A DNA stretch of 64,000 nt, taken from the NCBI RefSeq assembly GCF_009857885.1, contig NZ_WWER01000004.1:248001-312000 (forward strand), given 5' to 3'. Of the stretch, positions 38,670-48,266 are shown in pieces; position 1 is the stretch's first letter, and each line of letters begins with the position of its first letter. Both the position numbers and the translations under genes were made by a program. Below the pieces are notes generated by a model, which had not been told where the DNA came from, searched no databases, and saw only the letters and a program-made list of their open reading frames with translations. Origin of the DNA: Pusillimonas sp. TS35. Its GTDB lineage: Bacteria; Pseudomonadota; Gammaproteobacteria; Burkholderiales; Burkholderiaceae_B.

Positions 38670-39599
38670 ATGAAAGTGGCTGTAGTAGGGGCTGGGCTGA
38701 TCGGCCAGGCATGGGCGATTGTTTTCGCGCGCGGCGGCTGTGAGGTCAGTCTTTGGGATGGCGATGCGGCGGCGTTGGCGCGCGCACAGACGATGATTGC
38801 TGAACTGGCCGCAACCTTGCAACAGAAGGGTCTGCTGGATGATGCTGCGGCTGTTGCCGCGCGTATCACCTCGGCGCAAAGCTTGGAGCAGGCGCTGATG
38901 GGGGCGCGATATGTGCAGGAAAACTTGCCTGAGCGTGTTGACGTCAAACGTGACATTTTCGCGCGCATGGATGCGCTGGCCGGCCCGGATACCGTGCTGG
39001 CCAGCTCCACCTCCAGCATCGCGGCCTCGGTGTTCACTGAGGGCCTGGCGGGCCGCGCACGCTGCCTGGTTGCACATCCCGTCAACCCGCCGTATCTGGT
39101 GCCGGTGGTGGAACTGTGCGGTACGCCTTGGACCAGTGATGCAGCCATGGCTGCAGCCCGCACGCTCATGACAGAAGTCGGACAGAAACCGGTGACCATC
39201 AATAAAGAGCTGGAGGGTTTTGTGTTGAACCGCCTGCAGGGGGCTTTGTTGCGCGAAGCCTTCAGGCTGGTGGAGCAGGGCTATGTAAGTGCCGAGGACC
39301 TGGACGTTACAGTCAAGGACGGGCTGGGCCTGCGTTGGTCATTCATGGGCCCGTTCGAGACCATAGACCTGAATGCCCCCGACGGCATACGGGACTATTG
39401 CCTGCGCTATGGCGGTATGTACACATCCATTGCCCGACAACAGACAGATACCGCGGCCTGGCCCGAAGCCTTGCTGGACGAGCTCGAGGCGCAGCGGCGT
39501 GCGCTGCTGCCGCAAGACCAGTTGCTGCAGCGCCGCCTGTGGCGCGACGAACGGTTGATGGCGCTTATGCTGCACAAGCGCGAGCAGGACGAAACATAA
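38670..39599 (+). CDS. 3-hydroxyacyl-CoA dehydrogenase-family enzyme, carnitine/gulonate dehydrogenase-like
   Basis: A 309-aa NAD enzyme. ATG 38670 opens the Rossmann motif VGAGLIGQAWA; an upstream in-frame start at 38565 lies inside the SDR gene. The catalytic histidine is in VAHPVNPPYLVPVVEL, followed by the helical domain with FVLNRLQGALLREAFRLVEQG. GLRWSFMGPFETIDLNAPDGI is typical of the L-gulonate / L-carnitine 3-dehydrogenase branch, which acts on free hydroxy acids. The gene lies between the SDR and BKACE genes, so it likely makes the beta-keto acid that BKACE cleaves. The thioesterase tail seen in some carnitine dehydrogenases is absent. Confidence 0.88.
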   Translation: MKVAVVGAGLIGQAWAIVFARGGCEVSLWDGDAAALARAQTMIAELAATLQQKGLLDDAAAVAARITSAQSLEQALMGARYVQENLPERVDVKRDIFARMDALAGPDTVLASSTSSIAASVFTEGLAGRARCLVAHPVNPPYLVPVVELCGTPWTSDAAMAAARTLMTEVGQKPVTINKELEGFVLNRLQGALLREAFRLVEQGYVSAEDLDVTVKDGLGLRWSFMGPFETIDLNAPDGIRDYCLRYGGMYTSIARQQTDTAAWPEALLDELEAQRRALLPQDQLLQRRLWRDERLMALMLHKREQDET

Positions 39600-39748
39600 T
39601 TACGCATGCCACAGGCGGCGGCGCTTTACATACGCGATACAACGCGATACGCAAGCAAACAATGCCGTGCTGCAGGCATGCCGGTCATAAGGCAAGCATA
39701 TACGCGAGCACGGTTTCAACACAGCATAGAGGAGCATCGTAGATCATC

Positions 39749-40681
39749 ATGGCCAGCAAAAAGAAAGTCATCATTACTTGCGCCGTTACCGGCGCCATTC
39801 ATACGCCCAGCATGTCGCCGCACCTGCCGGTGACGGCAGACGAAATCGCCGATGCGGCCATTGCGGCAGCGCAGGCCGGTGCGGCCATCCTGCACCTGCA
39901 TGCACGCGACCCCAAGGACGGCCGGCCGACGCAGGACCCGGAGTACTTCCGGCCTTTCCTCAAGAAGATCAAGGCGGCCACCAATGCCGTCATCAACATT
40001 ACCACTGGTGGCAGCCCCCACATGACGGTCGAAGAACGCATGCGTCCGGCCATGACATTCAAGCCCGAAGTGGCCTCGCTCAATATGGGCTCGATGAACT
40101 TCGGTCTGTTTCCCATGCTAGACCGCTTCAAGACCTTCGAGCATGAATGGGAGCGCCAGCATCTGGAGAACAGCCGCGACCTTATCTTCAAGAATACCTA
40201 CAAAGATATTGAAACGATTCTGCGCAAGGGCAGCGAGAACGGTACGCGCTTCGAGTTCGAGTGCTACGACATCAGCCACTTGTACAACCTGGCGCACTTC
40301 ATGGATCGTGGCCTGGTGCAAAGCCCGCCTTTCATTCAATCGGTATTCGGCATCCTGGGCGGCATTGGCCCCAACCCCGAAGACCTGATGCATATGCGCC
40401 GGACAGCCGACCGGCTGTTTGGCGACAATTACCAGTGGTCCATACTTGGGGCGGGGCGCAACCAGATACCTCTGGCCACCATGGGGGCGGCCATGGGTTC
40501 CAACGTCCGCGTCGGCCTTGAAGATTCGCTATGGATAGGCCCGGGGCAGCTCGCATCGTCCAATGCCGAACAGGTCAGTCGCATACGCACCATTCTCGAA
40601 GCCCTGAACCTTGAGGTTGCATCGCCTGACGACGCGCGCGCCATGCTCAAGCTCAAGGGCGGCAACCACGTTGATTTCTGA
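39749..40681 (+). CDS. Beta-keto acid cleavage enzyme (BKACE, DUF849)
   Basis: A 310-aa TIM-barrel enzyme of the family that condenses a beta-keto acid with acetyl-CoA, giving acetoacetate and a new acyl-CoA. The opening VIITCAVTGA, the zinc ligands in HLHARDPKDGRPT, the NITTGG stretch and the late LGAGRNQIP and GLEDSLW segments are all typical. Known members act on 3-keto-5-aminohexanoate, dehydrocarnitine and other keto acids; specificity cannot be read here. It closes the enzyme run after the SDR and the 3-hydroxy acid dehydrogenase. Confidence 0.93.
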   Translation: MASKKKVIITCAVTGAIHTPSMSPHLPVTADEIADAAIAAAQAGAAILHLHARDPKDGRPTQDPEYFRPFLKKIKAATNAVINITTGGSPHMTVEERMRPAMTFKPEVASLNMGSMNFGLFPMLDRFKTFEHEWERQHLENSRDLIFKNTYKDIETILRKGSENGTRFEFECYDISHLYNLAHFMDRGLVQSPPFIQSVFGILGGIGPNPEDLMHMRRTADRLFGDNYQWSILGAGRNQIPLATMGAAMGSNVRVGLEDSLWIGPGQLASSNAEQVSRIRTILEALNLEVASPDDARAMLKLKGGNHVDF

Positions 40682-40729
40682 TCGCCGTGGCTTATGGCGG
40701 CATGACGGCGAGCAGGCAGCCGGCGTGCG

Positions 40730-41764
40730 CTAGCTGCTGTGCTGGCCCAGCCAGGCGGCGGCGCCCGTCAGCGCCGGCTGCTGGCTGCGGATCACATATA
40801 CAGGTATCGCGGCCACGTAATGGCGAAAACGGCCTTTGTCTTCAAAGCGAGCGCGAAATGGCGAGGCGGCGAAATAGCTGCCTAGTTTCTTGATGATTCC
40901 CCCGCCGATGTAAACCCCGCCTCGTGCGCCCAGCGTCACGGCAAGGTCGCTCGCAGCCGATCCCAGCATGGCGCAAAAGGTGTCCAGAGCCTGGCGGCAG
41001 ATAGGGGCGCCGCCTGCAATGGCGTGCTCGCTGATCTGGCTAGGGGTGTACGGTTGGCGCACCGCGCCGTGGTCCTCGCACAGGCATTCATAAATGAAGC
41101 GCAGGCCGGACCCGGATATTAGGCGTTCCTGCGAGACATGTCCGCCAAAGCGCTCGACAGCGTGGCGCCAGATCATCTCCTCGGTGTCATCAGCCGGTGC
41201 AAAGCGAGCATGGCCGCCTTCAGTCGCCAACGGCAGCCAGTTGCCGCGCGGCATAGGGATCAGGGCCGAAACGCCTAGGCCAGTGCCCGGGCCCAGCAGG
41301 CCCAAAGGCGCACCGCGCGCACCGGGGCCACCGCCGACCTGCTCTAGCTCATCGGCAGGCAGATACGGCAAAGCCATCGCAAGCGCCGCGAAATCATTGA
41401 GTACATGCAATTGGGCCAGCCCGAGCGCCATACGCATCTGTTCGATCGAAAAGGCCCAGGGGCCGTTGGTCATTTTGACGTGATCGTCCAGGACCGGATT
41501 GGCAATGCCGATGGCTGCGCGCTGGACGCTGGGATTGCCCGCATCCGACAGGTATTGCCGAATGGCCGCCTCCAGCGTTGGATGCGCTCGGCTTTCCATT
41601 ACCTGCACGGCATGGATGTCATTGACGCCCGTGCATAGCGCGAAGCGCGCATGGGTACCGCCAATGTCGGCAATCAGTTGGAGCGGACCGGTCCGTCCGG
41701 TGGGACGGGCCGCGTTTTGGGTAGCTGCACCGGTCGGAGCCGGGTCATGGGTGCCAGTAGACAT
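40730..41764 (-). CDS. glk: Glucokinase
   Basis: A 344-aa ATP-dependent glucokinase of the bacterial Glk type. ATG 41764 is chosen because GGAG lies nine bases upstream; a further in-frame start at 41839 lies within pgl. The phosphate-binding start is LIADIGGTHARFAL; NDFAALAMALP, GPGTGLGVS, the zinc-free EGGHARFAP and GGVYIGGGI segments follow. About 30 polar residues precede the core. The gene overlaps the end of pgl by 20 bp and is probably co-transcribed with zwf and pgl. Confidence 0.94.
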   Translation of the reverse strand: MSTGTHDPAPTGAATQNAARPTGRTGPLQLIADIGGTHARFALCTGVNDIHAVQVMESRAHPTLEAAIRQYLSDAGNPSVQRAAIGIANPVLDDHVKMTNGPWAFSIEQMRMALGLAQLHVLNDFAALAMALPYLPADELEQVGGGPGARGAPLGLLGPGTGLGVSALIPMPRGNWLPLATEGGHARFAPADDTEEMIWRHAVERFGGHVSQERLISGSGLRFIYECLCEDHGAVRQPYTPSQISEHAIAGGAPICRQALDTFCAMLGSAASDLAVTLGARGGVYIGGGIIKKLGSYFAASPFRARFEDKGRFRHYVAAIPVYVIRSQQPALTGAAAWLGQHSS

Positions 41765-42449
41765 CGATGGGAACTCCTGTATGCGCAACGACATAGCTGA
41801 CCGGCAGCGCCGGGTCGGGGGCGCGCTGCGCGCGTTCAAGCACGGCGCGCTTGTGACTGCCCGAAATCAGCAGCACAATGCGCCCGGCGGACAGGATCGC
41901 GGCCAGTGTCATGCTGATCCGGTCATGGGGGGCGGCAGGTGGTGTTACCCGTAGATAACGGCAAGGATTTGCCGGGTTCAGCCCGGCCCGCAGCTGCGCC
42001 GCGCCCGGAAACAACGAAGCGGTGTGCCCGTCCTCGCCCATGCCCAGCATGACCACGGATAGCGGGCTGTCGAGCTGGTTGGCATGGGCAACGCAGGCAT
42101 CGATGTCCGCGGGGTTGGATACCAACCCCGTGAAACGGGCGTAGGCGGCGTGACCGCGCAACAAATATGAGCGTGCCAGCCGTTCATTGCTGTCGGGGTG
42201 GGTGGGCGGTACGAAGCGGTCGTCCACCAGTGTGATCTGCACGGCGTGCCAAGGCAGCGGAGTTTGGGACAGTTCGTCAAATGCGCCAACCGGAGACCGC
42301 CCGCCCGAGACAGCCAGCCCGGCGCGGCCCCTGGCGGAAATGGCACTCGTCAGGGTATCGGCAACCATGCCGGCCAAGGCTCGGGCGCAGTCCGATTGTG
42401 TATCGAACTCATGCCAGATAATCTGCGGGGAAGGCGAGGCGCCGGTCAT
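41745..42449 (-). CDS. pgl: 6-phosphogluconolactonase
   Basis: A 234-aa DevB/Pgl-type hydrolase that opens 6-phosphogluconolactone. It shows LAVSGGRSPVGAFDEL, LVDDRFVPP and the GMGEDGHTASLFPG active-site segment. AGGAG nine bases upstream sits over the zwf stop region, so translation follows zwf closely (11-bp gap). It sits between zwf and glk in one leftward operon, giving glucose to 6-phosphogluconate in three steps. Confidence 0.95.
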   Translation of the reverse strand: MTGASPSPQIIWHEFDTQSDCARALAGMVADTLTSAISARGRAGLAVSGGRSPVGAFDELSQTPLPWHAVQITLVDDRFVPPTHPDSNERLARSYLLRGHAAYARFTGLVSNPADIDACVAHANQLDSPLSVVMLGMGEDGHTASLFPGAAQLRAGLNPANPCRYLRVTPPAAPHDRISMTLAAILSAGRIVLLISGSHKRAVLERAQRAPDPALPVSYVVAHTGVPIDVYWHP

Positions 42450-42460
42450 CGTCGGTCTCC

Positions 42461-43921
42461 TTACATTTCTTCATGCCATACCGCGCCGGCGCGTGAGAGC
42501 AGGCCGCCGCTGGCGGCGGGGCCCCAACTGCCTGCTGTATACATTTTGGGCGTGATGACATGCCGGCCCCAGCATGCCAGTATCGGCTCCACCCAGCTCC
42601 AGGCCTGGGCCTGCTCGTCGCGGCGCATGAACAGTGCCAACCGGCCGTGGATGACATCAAGCAGCAGGCGCTCATATGCGTCGGTGCGGCGGGCCTGGAA
42701 CATGGTGCTGAAATCAAGGTTGAGATACGTGGACTGCAGGTCCATGGCCTCGCCGGGGCGCTTGGCCAGGAAGTACAGCCGTACACTCTCGCGCGGCTGC
42801 AGCCGGATAACCAGCCGATTGGCGGAGGCCACGCCGTAGGGCATAGAAAACAAGGCGTGCGGTACTTTGCGGAAATTGATGACGATCTCCGCCACGCGTT
42901 CCTGCATCCGCTTGCCAGTGCGCAAGAAGAACGGCACGCCCGACCAGCGCCAACTGGACACTTCCGCCTGCAGTGCCACAAAGGTTTCGGTGGTGCTGCC
43001 AGGATCGACGTCGGGTTCTTCTCGATAGCCGGGCACAGGTTTGCCACTGATCGCGCCACTGCGGTATTGCCCGCGCACGGTGTAGGTCAGCACATCTTCT
43101 GTGGTGAAGGGCTTGAGCGACTTGAGCACTTTGAGCTTTTCATCGCGCACGGCGTCTTCGGTCAGGCTTGAAGGCGGCTCCATCGCCACCATGCACAGGA
43201 GTTGCAGCAAATGGCTTTGCAGCATGTCGCGCAGCGCCCCGGTGCGTTCATAAAACTGGCCGCGCTGTTCCACGCCCAGTTCTTCCGCAATGGTGATCTG
43301 AATATTGTCTATCCACTCCCGCCGCCATAGCGGCTCAAACAGCGTATTGCCGAAGCGTATGGCCAGCAGGTTTTGCACCGATTCCTTGCCCAGGTAATGG
43401 TCGATGCGGTAAATCTGACGCTCATCGAAGCACCGGCCTACGGCGTCATTGATGGCGTTGGATGACTCCAGATCGTGCCCCAGCGGCTTTTCGAGCACCA
43501 CGCGAGCGTCGGCGTGGTTCAGCCCGGCGTGCGCCAGATGCTGGCAGATGGGGATGAACAGATGCGGCGCCGTGGCAAGGTACGATACCAGCACGCGTCC
43601 CGAGGCTGCGCCCACTGCTTGAGCCAATCCGGCATAATCGGCGGCATTGGCGGCATCGACCACTAGAAACTGTACGCGTTCTATAAATGCCGCCCACACG
43701 GCCGGGTCGTAGCTGTCGCCCAGGCGAGGCGCAACCCGCTCTTGCAGCATGGCCAGATAACCCTCTCGCTCCAGCCGCGTGCGGCCCAGCGCGAAGATGC
43801 GGCCATCCGGATGCAGCGCGCCTGATAAGTGCGCGTGGTAGAGCGACGGGATCAGCTTGCGCAAGGCTAGATCACCCGTACCGCCGAAAAACACGATGTC
43901 GAACGCAGGTGTCGTTGCCAT
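42461..43921 (-). CDS. zwf: Glucose-6-phosphate dehydrogenase
   Basis: A 486-aa enzyme. ATG 43921 follows AAGGAA and begins just before the coenzyme motif FGGTGDLALRK; a longer frame to 44014 lacks support. The substrate-binding and catalytic stretch RIDHYLGKE is intact. The product goes to Pgl, encoded next. The operon stands divergent from the LacI-family regulator, and the 181-bp gap has no PtxS-type palindrome that I can see. Confidence 0.96.
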   Translation of the reverse strand: MATTPAFDIVFFGGTGDLALRKLIPSLYHAHLSGALHPDGRIFALGRTRLEREGYLAMLQERVAPRLGDSYDPAVWAAFIERVQFLVVDAANAADYAGLAQAVGAASGRVLVSYLATAPHLFIPICQHLAHAGLNHADARVVLEKPLGHDLESSNAINDAVGRCFDERQIYRIDHYLGKESVQNLLAIRFGNTLFEPLWRREWIDNIQITIAEELGVEQRGQFYERTGALRDMLQSHLLQLLCMVAMEPPSSLTEDAVRDEKLKVLKSLKPFTTEDVLTYTVRGQYRSGAISGKPVPGYREEPDVDPGSTTETFVALQAEVSSWRWSGVPFFLRTGKRMQERVAEIVINFRKVPHALFSMPYGVASANRLVIRLQPRESVRLYFLAKRPGEAMDLQSTYLNLDFSTMFQARRTDAYERLLLDVIHGRLALFMRRDEQAQAWSWVEPILACWGRHVITPKMYTAGSWGPAASGGLLSRAGAVWHEEM

Positions 43922-44102
43922 GGTTTCCTTGCCTGCACAGGGTGTGGGGCGCTGCCGTGCGTACCCACTTGCCTCGATTGTAGTGAGGGTGCCATGCAAA
44001 AGTACAGGCGGCACGCCGCTGCAAACACCGTGCCCGTTACAATTACTGTCATCACGGCCATTCGGGCCGCCCGCGCATCAGCACATACAACATACAAAAG
44101 CC

Positions 44103-45134
44103 ATGAACAAAACGACCAGCCGCTACACCATTGCCGATGTGGCGCGTTATGCGGGCGTATCGAAGGCGACCGTGTCGCGGTTCCTGAACCATCGCGATAC
44201 CTTGCTGTCGGCAGAGATCGCCCGCCGCGTCGAGGCGGCGATCGAAGAGCTCGGTTACGTGCCCAGCCCGATGGCGCAGGCACTCAAACGCGGCCGCTCC
44301 CGGCTGATCGGTCTGGTGGTGGCTGACATCGCCAATCCATACTCGGTCGCGGTGCTGCGCGGCGCCGAACTCGCTTGTCGGCAGGCCGGCTACCTGGTCA
44401 TGCTGTTCAACCTGGGCAACGAAAGCGAGCGCGAGAGCGCTGGGCTGCGTGCGCTGTCGTCCTACAAGGTCGAGGGCTTTATTCTCAATACGATGGGGCA
44501 TGACACGGGCTCATTGCTAGAGGCTGCCACCCACGGCCGGCCAGTGGTACTGGTCGATCGCATGCATCCGGGCCTGAATGTTGACTTCATCTCGCTCGAT
44601 AACGCGCAGGCGGTCGGCGAAGGCGTGCGGCATCTGCGAGAGTCGGGCTACCACGATCTGTTGCTGGTTACCGAACCTTTGGGTGCGGTCAGTTCCCGCC
44701 TGGAGCGCTCGCAGGTATTTGAAACACTGGTGCACGAGCAAGCCGATGTGCTGCGCGGATCACGCTACGAAAGCCCGGATGATGACGATCCAGGTCTGGT
44801 GGCCGCGCTGCGCGCGCTGCGGCGCCGCGCGGGCAAGAATCGCATGCCAGCGGTCCTGGCCGCCAATGTGGTCATCACGTTGCGCGTCATTGCTGCGATT
44901 GAAAAACTTGGCTGGCGGCTGGGTGCGCAGGTAGGCTTGGTCGGCATAGACGACGCCCGATGGGCACCCTATATCGGGCCCGGCATTACAACCATCGCAC
45001 AGCCTACCGATCGCATCGGCGAACGTGCGGCTGAATGCTTGCTGCAACGCATAGGCGGCCTGTCGGGCCCCGCGCGAGCAATACGATTGCCAGGTACGCT
45101 GATGGTACGCGGCTCGACTACCCGGCAAAAATAA
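44103..45134 (+). CDS. ptxS: LacI-family regulator, PtxS-like (2-ketogluconate regulator)
   Basis: A 343-aa LacI/GalR repressor. ATG 44103 is used; the frame upstream to 43857 is a shadow of zwf. The HTH is TIADVARYAGVSKATVSRFLN at about residues 9-28, with the hinge helix SPMAQALKRGRSRLIGLVV. The periplasmic-binding-like domain runs to the end. Assignment to PtxS rests on context: a perfect TGAAACCGGTTTCA palindrome 31 bp after its stop, identical to the operator reported for Pseudomonas PtxS, and a downstream operon with kinase and reductase genes like those of the kgu system. Confidence 0.78.
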   Translation: MNKTTSRYTIADVARYAGVSKATVSRFLNHRDTLLSAEIARRVEAAIEELGYVPSPMAQALKRGRSRLIGLVVADIANPYSVAVLRGAELACRQAGYLVMLFNLGNESERESAGLRALSSYKVEGFILNTMGHDTGSLLEAATHGRPVVLVDRMHPGLNVDFISLDNAQAVGEGVRHLRESGYHDLLLVTEPLGAVSSRLERSQVFETLVHEQADVLRGSRYESPDDDDPGLVAALRALRRRAGKNRMPAVLAANVVITLRVIAAIEKLGWRLGAQVGLVGIDDARWAPYIGPGITTIAQPTDRIGERAAECLLQRIGGLSGPARAIRLPGTLMVRGSTTRQK

Positions 45135-45165
45135 ATGCTAGAATTTTTGCTTTATTATCTAAACC

Positions 45166-45179
45166 TGAAACCGGTTTCA
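45166..45179. promoter_or_regulatory. PtxS-type operator TGAAACCGGTTTCA
   Basis: A perfect 14-bp palindrome between the LacI-family gene and the ABC transporter operon. It equals the sequence published as the PtxS recognition site. A TATTAT hexamer just upstream (about 45153-45158) could be a -10 element, so a bound repressor would block transcription start. Binding itself is inferred. Confidence 0.85.
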
Positions 45180-45256
45180 AAGGCGCAAGCGACCGATACA
45201 AGGTATTCTTGATTCACGCGCGGCGCTTGTGCCGATTCAGCCGGATACCAGCAAAC

Positions 45257-45928
45257 GTGAACTACGACTTTCAGTTTGGCCCCGTCTTCGACGCCTGGCC
45301 GCTGCTGCTCCATGGCACCTGGATGACCATCCAGCTTTCATTCCTTGCCATGGCGCTGGGGCTGCTTGTGGCTGTGGGGTGCGCATGGGGCAAGACTTCC
45401 GGCCCCGGGCCGCTGCGCTGGCTGATCAACGTCTATATCGAGATCATCCGCAATACGCCGTTTCTGGTCCAGCTTTTCTTTTTCTTTTTCGCTCTTCCGG
45501 CTGTGGGTGTGCGCTGGTCGCCCTATATGGCGGCGCTGGTGGCCATGGTTTTCAACCTTGGCGCCTACGCCACAGAGATCGTGCGCGCCGGCATTGAGTC
45601 CATACCCAAAGGGCAGATTGAGGCCGGTCTGGCGCTTAACCTGTCACGCGTCGAGATTTTCCGTTTTGTGATTCTCAAGCCGGCGCTGCGGGCCATCTAC
45701 CCGGCGCTTACCAGCCAGTTCATCCTGCTCATGCTGGCGTCTAGCGTCGTATCCGTCATTTCGGCCGATGATCTCACTTCGGTAGCCGCCAATCTGCAGT
45801 CCCAGACATTCCGCAGCTTTGAGATCTACATCGTCGTCACAGGCATCTACCTGGCGCTGACACTGGCGTTTTCCTACATGTTCCGCCTTGTGTTCCAGCG
45901 CACCCTCAACTACCCGGACCGTCGATAA
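45257..45928 (+). CDS. Polar-amino-acid-type ABC permease 1
   Basis: A 223-aa HisM/GlnP-family permease. GTG 45257 (VNYDFQFGPVFDAWPLLLHG) is chosen; the open frame extends back over the operator to 45035, but that part has no membrane protein character. The EAA-type loop (EAGLALNLSRVEIFRFVILKPALR) that contacts the ATPase is present. It is the first gene behind the PtxS-type operator. By context it moves a sugar acid such as 2-ketogluconate, although the family usually carries amino acids. Confidence 0.85.
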   Translation: MNYDFQFGPVFDAWPLLLHGTWMTIQLSFLAMALGLLVAVGCAWGKTSGPGPLRWLINVYIEIIRNTPFLVQLFFFFFALPAVGVRWSPYMAALVAMVFNLGAYATEIVRAGIESIPKGQIEAGLALNLSRVEIFRFVILKPALRAIYPALTSQFILLMLASSVVSVISADDLTSVAANLQSQTFRSFEIYIVVTGIYLALTLAFSYMFRLVFQRTLNYPDRR

Positions 45929-46581
45929 TGCGCACCTTTGGTTATACCGACTTCTGGTTCATTCTCGAAGCGGCCCAGTGGACCGTCCTGCTTTCGGTCA
46001 TCGCCTTCATCGGCGGCGGCATTGTCGGCCTGCTCGTTGCGCTGGGGCGCACAGCTGAAAACCGTGCGGCGCTGGCCCTGTCCACGGGTTTTATCCAGAT
46101 ATTCCGCGGGACGCCGCTGCTGCTTCAGTTGTTTCTGGTGTTTTTTGGTGCACCGGTGCTGGGTTTTGAAATCAACCCGTGGGTGGCGGCGGCGGTTGCG
46201 CTCACGCTCAACAGCGGGTCCTTCTTGGGCGAAATATGGCGTGGCTGCATACAGGCCATACCGCGCGGGCAATGGGAAGCCGCCGATGCGCTGGGGCTGT
46301 CATACCGCGACAAAATGCGTGACGTAGTGCTGCCGCAGGCGCTCAAGATCGCTGTGCCGCCCACAGTGGGCTATATGGTGCAGATCGTCAAGGGCACGTC
46401 GCTTGCCGCCATCATTGGCTTTACCGAATTGACGCGCGCTGGGCAAATCATCAATAACGCCACCTTCCAGCCCATGCTAGTGTTCACGGTAGTAGCTGCA
46501 ATCTATTTTGTGCTGTGCTGGCCGCTGTCCCTTTATGCCGGCCATCTCGAGCGCCGGTTGGCGGTGTCCCGCGCGCGCTGA
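45928..46581 (+). CDS. Polar-amino-acid-type ABC permease 2
   Basis: A 217-aa partner permease of the same family, with five hydrophobic segments and the coupling loop EAADALGLSYRDKMRDVVLPQALK. Its ATG overlaps the preceding stop by one base (TAATG), so the two subunits are translationally coupled and likely form a heterodimer. Confidence 0.92.
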   Translation: MRTFGYTDFWFILEAAQWTVLLSVIAFIGGGIVGLLVALGRTAENRAALALSTGFIQIFRGTPLLLQLFLVFFGAPVLGFEINPWVAAAVALTLNSGSFLGEIWRGCIQAIPRGQWEAADALGLSYRDKMRDVVLPQALKIAVPPTVGYMVQIVKGTSLAAIIGFTELTRAGQIINNATFQPMLVFTVVAAIYFVLCWPLSLYAGHLERRLAVSRAR

Positions 46582-46646
46582 GGCTTTTGCTCCGGGATAC
46601 GCCAATGGCGTGTTCCGGTTTTTCATGTCTACGGAGACAACAGACT

Positions 46647-47450
46647 ATGTTTTCAACACTGAAAATCCGAAATTTTGTTGCCGGGTCGCTGCTCATGAGC
46701 GCTGCGCTGGCCATTGGCGCGTCCCCTGTCGCTGCCGAAACCCTGGACACGGTCAAAGAAAAGGGTGTGCTTACCATCGGCATGCTGGTCGATTTTCCGC
46801 CGTACGGCATCCTCAATGGTGAAAACAAGCCTGATGGGTATGATGCGGACGTGGCGCGCACCTTGGCCAAAGATTTGGGCGTCAAGCTCAACATTGTCCC
46901 CGTGACTGGCCCCAACCGCATCCCTTTCCTGCTTACCGGCAAAGTGGATATGCTGATTGCCTCGCTGGCCATCACGCCCGAGCGCGCCAAACAAGTGCAA
47001 TTTTCCCATCCGTATTCCGCAGCGCAGATCGTGATGTTCGGCCCCAAGGACACCAAGATTGTCAAGCCTGAGGATCTCTCGGGCCTGCGTATTGGCGTGG
47101 CCCGCGCGAGCACGCAAGATATCACCGTGACAGAGATCGCTCCCAAGGATGCCAACATCCGCCGCTTCGACGATGACGCATCGGCCATGCAGGCGCTGCT
47201 GGCAGGCCAAGTCGATGCAATCGGCTGCTCCACTACCGTCGCCGCGCAGATCGCCAAGCGCGCGCCCGACCGCTTCGAGAATAAGTTTGTGCTGCGCCAG
47301 CAAGAAATGGCAGTTGCATTGCGTCCCAATGAGCCCAACACGCTTAAGGCGGTTAACGAGCTGGTCGACAAGAACATCCAGGATGGCACCCTCAACAAGC
47401 TATACGAAAAATGGCTGGGTACGCCGCTGCCGGACCTGAAGAAGTCGTAA
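46647..47450 (+). CDS. Periplasmic binding protein of the ABC importer (SBP_bac_3)
   Basis: A 267-aa family 3 solute-binding protein. GGAG lies 10 bases before ATG 46647, and a signal peptide ends at about residue 30 (SPVAA). The mature protein shows GVLTIGMLVDFPPYG, the GYDADVARTLAKDLG lobe and IRRFDDDASAMQALLAGQVDA. Members usually bind amino acids through a conserved Arg and Asp; the ligand here is inferred from the operator to be 2-ketogluconate or a related acid. The operon order is permease, permease, binding protein, ATPase. Confidence 0.92.
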   Translation: MFSTLKIRNFVAGSLLMSAALAIGASPVAAETLDTVKEKGVLTIGMLVDFPPYGILNGENKPDGYDADVARTLAKDLGVKLNIVPVTGPNRIPFLLTGKVDMLIASLAITPERAKQVQFSHPYSAAQIVMFGPKDTKIVKPEDLSGLRIGVARASTQDITVTEIAPKDANIRRFDDDASAMQALLAGQVDAIGCSTTVAAQIAKRAPDRFENKFVLRQQEMAVALRPNEPNTLKAVNELVDKNIQDGTLNKLYEKWLGTPLPDLKKS

Positions 47451-47469
47451 TGCCCAGGCTGGAACACGT

Positions 47470-48240
47470 ATGACCGACACACAAACAGCCCAGCCCGGCG
47501 CCGGTGATCCGATCATCGGCATCAAGGGCCTGAACAAATGGTATGACCAATTCCATGTCCTGACCGACATCGATCTGAGCGTGGGGGCCGGCGAGCGCAT
47601 TGTCATTTGCGGGCCGTCGGGTTCAGGCAAGTCGACGCTGATACGCTGCATCAACGGCCTGGAGCGCGTCCAGCAGGGCAGCATTGTCGTAAATGGTATC
47701 GATCTTACGGCCAATACTCGCAATATCGATGCAGTGCGGCAAGAAGTCGGCATGGTGTTCCAGCAGTTCAATCTGTTTCCGCACATGACGGTGTTGCAGA
47801 ATTGCATGCTGGCGCCCATGCGTTCGCGGGGTGTATCAAAAGCCGATGCGGAGGCCATGGCGATGAGATACCTCACCCGCGTGCGCATTGGCGACCAGGC
47901 ACTGAAGTATCCCAGCCAGCTCTCGGGCGGGCAGCAGCAGCGCGTGGCCATCGCACGTGCGCTGTGCATGACGCCCAAGATCATGCTGTTCGACGAGCCC
48001 ACGTCGGCGCTCGATCCGGAAATGGTCAAGGAAGTGTTAGATACCATGATAGGCTTGGCCGACGACGGCATGACGATGCTGTGTGTGACGCATGAAATGG
48101 GTTTTGCGCGCAGCGTTGCAGATCGCGTTATCTTCATGGCCGATGGCAAGATCGTCGAGCAGGCGCCGCCGGACCGTTTCTTCGGTGATCCGCAGCACGA
48201 GAAAACCCGCAACTTCCTTGGCCAGATCCTGAATCATTAA
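47470..48240 (+). CDS. ABC importer ATP-binding protein (GlnQ/HisP type)
   Basis: A 256-aa ATPase: Walker A GPSGSGKST near residue 48, Q-loop FQQFNLFPHMTV, signature LSGGQQQRVAIARAL, Walker B IMLFDEPTSALDPE and the H-loop VTHEMGFAR. All motifs are intact. It completes the polar-amino-acid-type importer and is followed after 26 bp by the sugar kinase gene. Confidence 0.95.
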   Translation: MTDTQTAQPGAGDPIIGIKGLNKWYDQFHVLTDIDLSVGAGERIVICGPSGSGKSTLIRCINGLERVQQGSIVVNGIDLTANTRNIDAVRQEVGMVFQQFNLFPHMTVLQNCMLAPMRSRGVSKADAEAMAMRYLTRVRIGDQALKYPSQLSGGQQQRVAIARALCMTPKIMLFDEPTSALDPEMVKEVLDTMIGLADDGMTMLCVTHEMGFARSVADRVIFMADGKIVEQAPPDRFFGDPQHEKTRNFLGQILNH

Positions 48241-48266
48241 TCTTCCTTACTCATTCCACGCACGCA